DNA from: Vibrio crassostreae
Lineage (GTDB): Bacteria > Pseudomonadota > Gammaproteobacteria > Enterobacterales > Vibrionaceae
Direction of reading: 5' to 3'
Assembly: GCF_024347415.1 (NCBI RefSeq)
Contig: NZ_AP025479.1
Span: forward strand, 1-64,000
DNA length: 64,000 nt
The notes under the pieces: generated by a model
Database searches by the model: none
Told to the model about the DNA's origin: nothing
Seen by the model: only the letters and a program-made list of their open reading frames with translations
In this document: piece by piece, positions 7,029 to 14,500 of the stretch
Position numbering within the stretch: position 1 is the first letter of the stretch
Layout of the letters: each line of letters opens with the position of its first letter
Position numbers and translations under genes: made by a program

Positions 7029-7271
7029 TTAAGCAGGATCTTCCAAGTTCGCCTTATCTGCTTCCACAAAAGGCTTGAATTCATCGTGAGTAATGCGCGT
7101 TTTGTTTAGCTCTTTCTTTGCTGTCCATTGCGTATTATCTATTAGATACTTTCTGTTGTATGCCGATTTGGATTTACTAACTAGCCCCAAATGATAATCC
7201 ATTTCATGATCTTCACTAAAATTCACATATTCCCAATCATTCATTACGTATAACCTTTTTATTTCACCCAT
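7029..7271 (-). CDS. Hypothetical 80-aa protein
   Basis: This soluble protein (MGEIKRLYVMNDWEYVNFSE...) is rich in charged residues, with the end 'FKPFVEADKANLEDPA'. The start ATG at 7271 is followed by a second Met at residue 10. The gene is convergent with mqsRA and shares the 6984 hairpin as a possible terminator. I do not recognise the family. Confidence 0.5.
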   Translation of the reverse strand: MGEIKRLYVMNDWEYVNFSEDHEMDYHLGLVSKSKSAYNRKYLIDNTQWTAKKELNKTRITHDEFKPFVEADKANLEDPA

Positions 7272-7432
7272 TAAGGTGCAACTATTGCACCATATTCAAA
7301 TGTGGGCACTGAAACTACTCTTTTCAAGAGCTACTAGGCAAAAAATCCGGTGTTTATTAGGTCCATTATGGTAAATAGACCAATTAAGGGTGATTTTATT
7401 CGTCACGGAAGGGGATGCTTACAGGACCTTAT

Positions 7433-7690
7433 CGACGGCTTTTTTATCATCATGGTTTAAGGTCGATGTGAAGGGCTGCGTTGTGATGAAGGCTTGAGTT
7501 GGGCGTTACCCTTCGGGCAAGGCTTTTTGCTTGTATCTTTCATCTATGGCCTAAGAGTGACATCACCCTGACTCCTCATGGCGCAACAAAACTCAACCCT
7601 AACTCTCCCTAAAATGCCAAACAGCGACCAACGTTTCGCCGTTGGGCACGAAAGCTCACCAAAAAATGATGCCTCTTTGTCTGAATCTCA
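7433..7690 (+). repeat. Long imperfect duplication, copy 1
   Basis: The stretch 7433-7570 (with GGGCGTTACCCTTCGGGCAA at 7501-7520) recurs at about 8645-8783. The following 7572-7690, which includes the first 37 codons of the 154-aa gene, recurs at 9129-9235. In copy 2 the halves are separated by about 345 extra bases. Identity is high by eye, with small indels. The intervening gap 7272-7432 holds nothing recognisable. Confidence 0.75.
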
Positions 7691-8042
7691 ATATGGATTT
7701 ATCCAACTTTTTTGCTCTGAGGGTGTTAGAGCTCAGTGTCCAGGTACAAATGATGAAGCTTGTTTTGACTACATCAAAGAAAAAGTTTGGCATGTTACGG
7801 AAGGCTCAAGTCTTCATTTTGTTGCTCAAACTGACTACGTTCACCCTGATAAATTTTTCAATGCTTTACTAAAAAGCACTCTAGTTAAGATTTACACACT
7901 GTTATCTGACGACGAGCCTGACTTAAAACCAGAGTGGGAAGGAACTGTGGAGGAGCTTGAAAAATGCGATGTGTTTGAAAAATTAGACACTTGGAATGCG
8001 TTTGATGGTGAGGGTTATTGGCTTGGAACATCGGAATTTTAA
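7578..8042 (+). CDS. Hypothetical 154-aa acidic plasmid protein
   Basis: The protein begins MAQQNSTLTLPKMPNSDQRF and becomes acidic towards its C-terminus ('LSDDEPDLKPEWEGTVEEL'). Residues 1-37 are encoded by DNA duplicated at 9133, where the frame is shifted. The conserved fold probably starts near residue 34 ('SESQYGFIQLFCSEG'). It has no signal peptide or membrane segment. Function unknown. Confidence 0.55.
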   Translation: MAQQNSTLTLPKMPNSDQRFAVGHESSPKNDASLSESQYGFIQLFCSEGVRAQCPGTNDEACFDYIKEKVWHVTEGSSLHFVAQTDYVHPDKFFNALLKSTLVKIYTLLSDDEPDLKPEWEGTVEELEKCDVFEKLDTWNAFDGEGYWLGTSEF

Positions 8043-8055
8043 AGTCATGGCCATC

Positions 8056-8083
8056 TCATTCACGCCCATTTTGGCGTGAATGA
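8056..8083. terminator. Terminator-like hairpin
   Basis: Perfect 11-base arms TCATTCACGCC (8056-8066) and GGCGTGAATGA (8073-8083) lie 13 bases after the stop of the 154-aa gene. There is no U-run, so it may be a weak terminator or mRNA-stabilising hairpin. Confidence 0.5.
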
Positions 8084-8134
8084 CTTCCCTAGCGTAATGC
8101 AGTAAACTAAAGACAATTAAATAAGGTTTCTATT

Positions 8135-8419
8135 ATGTCTGAATCAAGCAAAGTTACATTAAGCGTTGAAGAGCTGATCAACCTAACCGCTCATGCTGCC
8201 ACTCAAGAGCAGTTAAATGATACGCGGAAAGAACTCGATCAGAAGATCGAAGCGGTTCGTAATGAGCTGAAATCTGATATTCAAGGGGTACGGAATGAGG
8301 TCCTGGGGGTTCGTAATGAAGTGAGTTCCCTTAAAAACCTCGTTATTGCTACTGCCTTTGCGATGATTGCGACGGTAGCCGGTGCCGCGTTTTGGGTTGG
8401 CAGTCATATCACCGCTTAA
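8135..8419 (+). CDS. Coiled-coil, tail-anchored membrane protein, 94 aa
   Basis: Residues 20-68 form a coiled coil built on repeats of 'VRNEL/VRNEV' ('AVRNELKSDIQGVRNEVLGVRNEVSSL'-like heptads, given here in part). The C-terminus is one transmembrane helix ('LVIATAFAMIATVAGAAFWV'). This matches the general design of small plasmid or phage membrane-anchored coiled-coil proteins. A terminator follows at 8441. The internal VRNE repeats are coded by near-identical DNA units (8258-8325) and may vary in number. Confidence 0.6.
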   Translation: MSESSKVTLSVEELINLTAHAATQEQLNDTRKELDQKIEAVRNELKSDIQGVRNEVLGVRNEVSSLKNLVIATAFAMIATVAGAAFWVGSHITA

Positions 8420-8440
8420 TGTACAAATATGTTTTCTGAA

Positions 8441-8468
8441 ATGCCTCTTATCCTAGAGGCATTTTTTT
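8441..8468 (+). terminator. Rho-independent terminator
   Basis: The arms ATGCCTCT and AGAGGCAT, with a 6-base loop, are followed by a run of seven T. It lies 22 bases after the stop of the coiled-coil gene. Confidence 0.9.
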
Positions 8469-9132
8469 GTCCTCATTATGTCCTCGAACGCTTCAACACT
8501 CGCGCTAAAAGAAGTTGAGCCAAAGGCTCGACCGCAAGCGGTCGTCAAGCCGGCTCTCAGTGCCACAGTGCGTCCATTTGCTCGATGTTTGATTGTATTG
8601 CCTTGTCATGGGGTTGCTTTATGGGGTTGTGGCTTATAGGGCTTGATAGGCGGCTTTTTTATCATAATGATTTAAAGCCTATTTGAAGTGCTGTGTCTTG
8701 ATAAGGGCTTGAGTTGGGCGTTACCCTTCGGGCAAGGCTTTTCGCTGGTATCTTTCATCTATGGCCTAAGAGTGCCATCACCCTGGTGTGTCACTGCGTG
8801 CCGCCCCAGGGAGTGCCTCTCTACAGCCCCTATCTAAAAGGATATCGCTGCAATCCTGAACGCACTCCTCTCACTGCGTTCGTTGCGCCTCGTCGTGCCT
8901 CCTCGTTGCTCTCCCTGCCTTTGAATAAGTTCGAGTAAGGCTTGTTTTCTTATGCGCCGATTTCCTTTCACTCGCATCATTTACGGGTTCGCAGGCTGTT
9001 AACCGTCTCTCCCCACAACCTGATTTGCAAGGGTAAATGAACGCTGCGCGCCCTTGCAAAGCAGAACGATGTTGAGAGAGCGGACAGCCAAGCGGCTCCG
9101 AAAAGTGATACTCAAACAAAAGGAAAATCCTC
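8469..9132. other. Non-coding region with duplication copy 2
   Basis: No convincing gene is seen. The stretch holds the first half of duplication copy 2 (8645-8783) and a GC-richer block 8784-9120 with short inverted stretches (CTTTGCAAGGGCGC-type sequence near 9045, related to GCAAGGG near 9027). Frames in it are short, and their translations are not protein-like. Confidence 0.6.
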
Positions 9133-9279
9133 ATGGCGCAACAAAATTCAAACCTAACTCTCTCTAATTCAAATTCAGTGACCAGCGTTTCGCCGCTGGC
9201 CACGAAAGCTCACCAAAAAATGATATCTCTTTGGGCGCTGATTCTAATTCGTAGCGCTCAGGCTTTTTTCTGTTTTTAA
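9133..9279 (+). CDS. Short 48-aa reading frame on duplication copy 2
   Basis: An ATG preceded by AGGAAAATCC opens a 48-codon frame (MAQQNSNLTLSNSNSVTSV...). It shares its first nine codons almost exactly with the 154-aa gene at 7578, but is shifted relative to it after codon 14. It ends in a hydrophobic stretch, 'SLWALILIRSAQAFFCF'. It stops 17 bases before the next gene and could be a leader peptide for it, or simply debris of the duplication. Confidence 0.35.
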   Translation: MAQQNSNLTLSNSNSVTSVSPLATKAHQKMISLWALILIRSAQAFFCF

Positions 9280-9295
9280 TGAAAGGAACGACACA

Positions 9296-9682
9296 ATGAA
9301 ATATCTCTCACACTATATTCAAGACAAACAAACTCAGGCTTTTAATGAGACCGGGACGTTCTTTGCTTTTTCTAATCAACAATTCGATGAGGCAAAAAAA
9401 GAGGGCGTGAAATATGCGTCACTAGGTATGGGGTTAATTTGCCCAGTTGATAATGCCAAGCAATTAATGATCCGTTTGGATTCTATCGCTCAAGAAGGGA
9501 TCGCTGAAGATATCAAAGAGAATGGTAAAAAGGCGATCATTCGCCGTGAGTTATTTAATCATGAGTGTTTCTACACCAATGATATTTGTGATTGTGTGGA
9601 AAAGCTCGAAGGGTATGGCATCACTTACGATGAAATTTATGAATTGTTTAATCATATTCGTAAAACGGAAGACGTTTATTAG
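9296..9682 (+). CDS. Conserved plasmid protein, 128 aa
   Basis: The protein (MKYLSHYIQDKQTQAFNETG...) contains 'TFFAFSNQQFDEAKKEG' and 'ASLGMGLICPVDNAKQLM'. I know this layout from conserved hypothetical proteins on conjugative plasmids. A Cys-rich middle ('HECFYTNDICDC') may bind metal. AAAGGAACG is a strong ribosome site. No activity is established. It belongs to the plasmid leading-region-like group with the next gene. Confidence 0.6.
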   Translation: MKYLSHYIQDKQTQAFNETGTFFAFSNQQFDEAKKEGVKYASLGMGLICPVDNAKQLMIRLDSIAQEGIAEDIKENGKKAIIRRELFNHECFYTNDICDCVEKLEGYGITYDEIYELFNHIRKTEDVY

Positions 9683-9698
9683 GCGTTAACATTAAAGC

Positions 9699-9730
9699 GC
9701 CTTGATATTTGTTCCATCAAATATCAAGGC
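9699..9730. terminator. Perfect 13-bp hairpin between plasmid genes
   Basis: The arms GCCTTGATATTTG (9699-9711) and CAAATATCAAGGC (9718-9730) are a perfect inverted repeat with a 6-base loop. There is no U-run. It sits between the genes at 9296 and 9759 and could be a regulatory hairpin, attenuator or single-strand initiation-type structure. Confidence 0.6.
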
Positions 9731-9758
9731 ATGTTCAATCACATCGGAGTTAGATTTA

Positions 9759-10094
9759 ATGAACATTCTGAATGCTACACAAGATAGAGAAGAAACAAAA
9801 GCAAAATTTTACATGTGTACGGCCGTGCCGTTCTCGCTGGGTAAAGTGGTCTATACGCAAGGTATCCAATTATTACTAGAGAATAATGTCGGTGTTAACT
9901 TGTCGATTTATTTGCAGCGTCACCAAAATGGGGATTGGGGAGAGACTTGCATTGAAGATAAAATTACCAATGACGAAGCTACCAAAACAGGCGAGCGAGT
10001 GATATCGAGTTATACGGTTTGTAAACAGTCTGTTTGGATAATAACCGAACGTGACCGCAGCGTGACCACAATTTTATTATCTTGTGAATATTGA
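9759..10094 (+). CDS. Conserved plasmid-related protein, 111 aa
   Basis: The conserved core, 'LGKVVYTQGIQLLLENN' followed by 'YLQRHQNGDWGETCIEDK' and 'VWIITERDRSVTTILL', is typical of a widespread small protein of plasmids and ICEs. Databases often label it plasmid-related or, misleadingly, restriction subunit M. The function is unknown. The ATG at 9759 with CGGAG upstream is chosen; an open start at 9702 lies inside the preceding hairpin. Length fits the family. Confidence 0.7.
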   Translation: MNILNATQDREETKAKFYMCTAVPFSLGKVVYTQGIQLLLENNVGVNLSIYLQRHQNGDWGETCIEDKITNDEATKTGERVISSYTVCKQSVWIITERDRSVTTILLSCEY

Positions 10095-10119
10095 TATCTC
10101 AATGGGATGGCATAAAATG

Positions 10120-10146
10120 AGAGTCCTATTATCAGGGCTCTTTTTT
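10120..10146 (+). terminator. Terminator upstream of lytic transglycosylase
   Basis: AGAGTCCT (10120-10127) pairs with AGGGCTCT (10134-10141) apart from one wobble pair, followed by TTTTTT. It ends the plasmid-gene transcript. It also shows that the in-frame starts upstream of 10147 are not the natural start of the next gene. Confidence 0.75.
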
Positions 10147-10593
10147 ATGATGAAACCATTACTTTATCTTTCGTTGTTATCGCCGTGTTTCAGTTGGGCT
10201 TTTTGCTTTGATGAGGCAGGGCGATTTTATAATGTCGATCCACAGCTTTTAAAATCCATTGCAACGGTAGAGAGCAGCTTAAAACCGAATGCGTACAATG
10301 AAAATAAAAACAAAATCGGTCAAGTGATCAGTCGTGACTTTGGATTGATGCAAATTAATTCCCATTGGTTTGATCGACTATCCGAATTTAATGTGAATGA
10401 AACAAGCATCTATAATCCTTGCTTTAATGTTCATCTTGGAGCGTGGGTATTAAGTTCTAATTTTTCTAGTCATGGTTATAACTGGAACAGCGTCGGCGCT
10501 TATAATGCGGGTTTTTCAAAACGCACTGAGAACGCCAGAAAAATATACATCCAAAAAGTCCAATCGGTTTATTTTAAGATGAACGTTCAATAA
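10147..10593 (+). CDS. Lytic transglycosylase (VirB1/IagB type)
   Basis: The predicted start is the double ATG at 10147/10150, giving a signal peptide (MKPLLYLSLLSPCFSWAFC). The mature enzyme has an SLT domain: 'YNVDPQLLKSIATVESSL' with the catalytic Glu, then 'SRDFGLMQINSHWFD' and 'VGAYNAG'. Such enzymes cut peptidoglycan glycan strands in the periplasm to open the wall for conjugation channels. About 148 residues is normal. It lies outside the main transfer operon on the opposite strand, which is common for orf169/VirB1-type genes. Confidence 0.88.
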   Translation: MMKPLLYLSLLSPCFSWAFCFDEAGRFYNVDPQLLKSIATVESSLKPNAYNENKNKIGQVISRDFGLMQINSHWFDRLSEFNVNETSIYNPCFNVHLGAWVLSSNFSSHGYNWNSVGAYNAGFSKRTENARKIYIQKVQSVYFKMNVQ

Positions 10594-10625
10594 AAGACCT
10601 CGCACCATAACGGTGCAAGGTCTTT
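10593..10625. terminator. Bidirectional terminator
   Basis: The arms AAAGACCTCGCACC (10593-10606) and GGTGCAAGGTCTTT (10612-10625) pair over 14 bases with one mismatch. They begin at the stop codon of the transglycosylase gene and end in a T-run. Confidence 0.85.
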
Positions 10626-10865
10626 AGCTTTTCCTCTCGCTTTCTTCCCTCAACTTTCAGATCCCCCGCATCCCTCGTTCGTCAGATTCATTCGCCACCT
10701 GGTCGGCTTTTGTCTTTCGCTGTCAGTTTTTCCCGCTGCTTTGATTAAGGAACTCAGGTCATTCGTTCTGAGTTGTTGGTTAGTTGAGTTGGTGACCACA
10801 CACCACGGCACATTGATTTCAATGTGAATGGTTGTCTGTGAGAAATATAAAGATAATAAAAACAA

Positions 10866-11183
10866 TGACTTATTTAGGTTGTTGAAGGTGAAATAGAGCG
10901 AAAAAAAATTTTCAAAATCTCAACTAATTAGCCGCTGAAATCTCAGTGTAAAAATATATAATCACATTGAATTATCATTGATGCCTTTCTGTATAAGGGA
11001 TTGCGGTTATTTCAATCTAAATCCAATGGGATTTAATTGAATTATTATTTATCCCTTTATAGGTAAGGCTTTGGCGGTTTTTTTAAAACTAAGTACAATG
11101 GGTTTACATTGAGATTTTATTGGATTTCATTGGGGTTTAAAAGTGGACTTCATTGACATTCATTGAGGAGAAAAGGCTAAATT
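10866..11183 (+). promoter_or_regulatory. Repeat-rich non-coding region, candidate oriT/operator
   Basis: Two imperfect direct repeats of about 41 bases (11001-11040 and 11071-11112) share GCGGTT and CAATGGG...TTGA cores. Further CATTG(A/G)-type units follow at 11127-11170, up to the ribosome site of the relaxosome-like gene. TATAAGGGA (10992-11000) and TCCCTTTATA (11052-11061) form an inverted pair around repeat 1. Repeats of this density next to a small DNA-binding gene and traI are typical of oriT accessory sites or an autoregulated operator. No nic site is identified. The adjoining stretch 10626-10865 holds nothing recognisable. Confidence 0.45.
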
Positions 11184-11543
11184 ATGTCGCGTTCTTACCC
11201 TTTACAAAGCTCCCTTCGAGGGAAGCTAGAGCAAGATTTTAAGAAGTTCAGAGATAGAGAAAAGTTAAGTGATGCTGAGGCAACTCGTCAGCTTTTCACC
11301 TTGGCGTTGCGTATCAAACTGAATGACAGTGACGATGAACGGCCGTCGAACCGTGAGTTGATGGAAGAAACGTATCGTAGAGTTAGGCAAGTACAAGGCG
11401 TGCTAAATTTAAATTTGGCGCATAGCTTTGATGGGGAGGGGTATTATAAGAATAAAGCGGATTCGATTGAGCAAAGAAAATCCAATACCGCTTTGGTTGA
11501 TAAAAGCGTCGATGAATATCTTGAAGGCGAAAAAAAAGGGTAG
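11184..11543 (+). CDS. Probable relaxosome accessory protein (ribbon-helix-helix-like)
   Basis: This 119-residue basic protein begins with a short strand and helices ('PLQSSLRGKLEQDFKKFRDR' then 'SDAEATRQLFTLALRIKL'). The pattern fits a ribbon-helix-helix DNA binder of plasmid mobilisation systems, followed by a charged C-terminal helix. The gene faces traI tail to tail across a shared terminator and sits behind the dense repeats at 11001-11170. This suggests it binds there, as TraM- or MobC-like proteins bind oriT. GAGGAG precedes the ATG. The function is inferred from size, context and fold pattern, not from a named family match. Confidence 0.5.
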   Translation: MSRSYPLQSSLRGKLEQDFKKFRDREKLSDAEATRQLFTLALRIKLNDSDDERPSNRELMEETYRRVRQVQGVLNLNLAHSFDGEGYYKNKADSIEQRKSNTALVDKSVDEYLEGEKKG

Positions 11544-11560
11544 CCATTGGCTACCCTTTT
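11534..11560. terminator. Shared terminator of the relaxosome gene and traI
   Basis: AAAAGGGTAGCC (11534-11545) and GGCTACCCTTTT (11549-11560) are a perfect inverted repeat with a 3-base loop, with A and T runs on both sides. It serves both convergent genes and includes the stop codon of the plus-strand gene. Confidence 0.9.
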
Positions 11561-11561
11561 A

Positions 11562-14500
11562 TTATCGCTCTAACTCTCTGTCGATTTCTCTGTCTTCCCA
11601 ATGGCTCTCTTTCTCTGATTGATTAAATTCCATCTCTTTTTGAGGGGAATATTCTTTTGGCTCAAAGTGATCGAGTGATTGGCTGTCGGTTTCTTTTTTC
11701 TCATTATAGTTGAGGGTGTCTAATTCGCTCTCTTGATGAGAAATGAGTGGCTCACTTAATTCAATGTTATGTGCGCTGTTATCTTGCTCTAGTTTATCAA
11801 GGCATGATTTGATGTCCTCTTTAAGGTTATCGTCTGACATGAATTGAATGTCTCGACCATTAAAGTTCTCGACGATTTTCTCAATGTTGTTCGGGTTTAA
11901 ATCGTGGTTGCCGTGATTTAATACAATAATGATGTTCTGTCTCAGTTCATCGGTAGAGATGTTTTGAATGTCGTTCTTATGATTGACGTTGATAATGTCA
12001 ATCTGCCCTTGAGTTTGGTCTCGAATTAAAAACGAGTTTTCTATCGATGTGCTGATGATGGTGGTGTTTAAATCCTCCCCCTGATGGAATTGTGTTAATT
12101 GTTTGGATTTTGTTCCTAGGGTTCTTGGATTAATATCTAGGGAGGAGTCTTTATTTCCTTGAGTGTCTAAATAGGTCACTTCTATGGCTTTGGTTTCACC
12201 TTGTTTATTGTGGATGTTGGTTAGCATCGCAGGGTGAAGGGATCTATCTTCGGATGAATAGACCGCTGGGTGGAATTTTACATGGTTGTTTTCAATGTTA
12301 TTGACACCGAGCTTGTTTAAGTACGTTTGGGCCAGTGTGTTATCCATCGGTAAGCTTTGATTGATATAATCCTTAGCCCTTTCTTCAAACTGCGCAATAT
12401 GCCTTGGGGTGGTGCTCAGTAATTTTTCGTGTTTACTGTTTTCCTCCAATTGATATTTGTCCGGCTCATTGAGCATCTTGTGCGCTTCATTCATCGCGGC
12501 TTTATAATTCATTTCCTTATGACTCATGATTAGGTTAATCAATGCGCCTTTTTCGCCCGTGGTGTAGTCTTTAAAATACCCTCGATGCTCTCCTGTTAGG
12601 GTCACTTTAATGGCTGATTTACCAATGCCAAAGGTTAAGTAATCCCGGTCTGATTTGGATTGATTCGGCTGGCCTAATAACTGAACGGCGAGGCTTTCTG
12701 TGTATTTTGGTAGTTGCGTATTGATGTGCTCCCTAAATTTGTTGTAGTCAAAGTCACCGCTTTTATTTTGGAACCGGACGTCCTCATGAGGGAGGGCATT
12801 ACGGTTAAAGTAAGTGGTGTCTTTGGGTGGGATTTGGTTGAGGGTTTCTATCGCACTGGCTTTATGGCTATCTTTAGAAAGCCAGCTTTTGACCAGTTGT
12901 TTTGTGTTGTCGGTATAGAGCCGAATGTGCTGACTGGCACGAGTCACATCGATACCGGCGCGTCTTAAGTTGGTCAGTGCGCCTTTGCTTTGTATCGCGC
13001 TAATGACGTGTTGATAGGTGGACCCTTGCGCCATGTCTGCGGTTCGACTGTACGCGTAGTCCCAGTGCCCGTCTTTAAGCGCATTAGGGTGAAGGTTGAG
13101 TGTTTGTCCTGTCTTAGATTGAGCGACAATACTGTCTGTAGTCGCTTGCGTGATGCGGTACTCCACGTTGGCTTTAATGCCGCGCTCTTTATCGGTAAAA
13201 CGGGTGATGATTTTATCGCCCGTTGAGAGGGGTTTTTCTGACACGCTAAACAGTGTCGTGAAGGTATGGTCTCGATTGCGGGGTAAGAACGGCCTTGTCT
13301 TACCTGTACTCGCGTCTTGAAGTGTTACTACGCCATGCTCTGAATCTACGTGAGTGATTGTCGCGTACTCACCGGGTCTGGTGCTCAGTATTAAGCCTTT
13401 TTGATACGGCATCATGGTGGTGAGCTCTTCACCCGTCGCACCGATTGAGCGTAGCCGGGTTGCGATGACGTTCTCTTTGCCTAACTCACTCTTTTTCATC
13501 AATCCGACTCGGATGTATTCGGTAGTTTGGTCTCGCTCCTTGTTGGTGTAAAGAATGAGAAGTGTGTTTTCTCGCGTCTCTGGTGTGCGCTCTAGATAGT
13601 CCTTGGCGATCATATAGGGCAGTTTTTCTGTGGCTTCTAACTGCGCTTTGTGTCGGTCTTTACGGTGTTCATCCAGCGTAGAGATGACATGCTGGCGGTT
13701 GCCTTGAGTATCAGGGGCTTGCTGCTGGAGCTTATCCAGGGCGCTCTGTGGCTGCTTATCAATGATGTTTTGCGCCGCATTAAGTAAGGTGTCGTTTTGC
13801 TGACGGATGATGTCGGTCATGTAAGCGGTATCGATGCGGCCTTGGCTTATGGCTAGCTCAAAGGGTTTACCGGCACTGAGTGATAAAAGCTGCTCTTTAT
13901 CGCCCAATTTGACTGTTTTGGACTGACTGTCATTGACGAGCTTTGTGAACTCATCGGCTTGCTTGTTGCTGACCATGGAGCTTTCATCGAGAAAGAACAA
14001 GGTGTGTTGATAGTCACTGGCTTCTCGATTGCCTTGCCGGATGTCAGAAAGCAAACTGTCTAGCGTTTGCGCTTTCACGCCTTTGCTTTCTAGCTCTGCA
14101 ACCGCGGCGTGAGTGGGCGCAAGACCGATGACGCTTTGCTCTGGTTGCTGGCTGGCTTCTTTCACTAACTGGATAAGTTCAGTATTGGATTCAAGCATGG
14201 TGGACTTACCTGTGCCGGCTAACCCTTGGATGGCCACAAAGCTGTCCTTGGTGGTTGATATGAGGGTGATGGCGTCCTTTTGCCCTTGGGTTAGGCGAGG
14301 CTTGGTATTGAGAAAGTCTTGCACCTGTTTAGGTGTGGCAAAAGGCTGATGTTGGTCTTTACCATCATCGATGTTTTGCAAGATGCGCTTTTCAGTCTCC
14401 AGCGCGGCGTGCGTCGTCCAGCGTGTGCCGTCACTGTACTCTGCAGAGAGGGTGTCGCTGCGTTTAGTCAGTTCTGTTTCAACCTGCTCTTTGGTAATAG

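Noticed and set aside
8871..9203. Minus-strand 110-codon frame
   Set aside because: It runs through the second duplication copy with no start signal, and copy 1 does not preserve it.
10650..10865. Minus-strand 71-codon frame
   Set aside because: Low-complexity translation, no ribosome site, and it lies between a terminator and the repeat region; regarded as chance.
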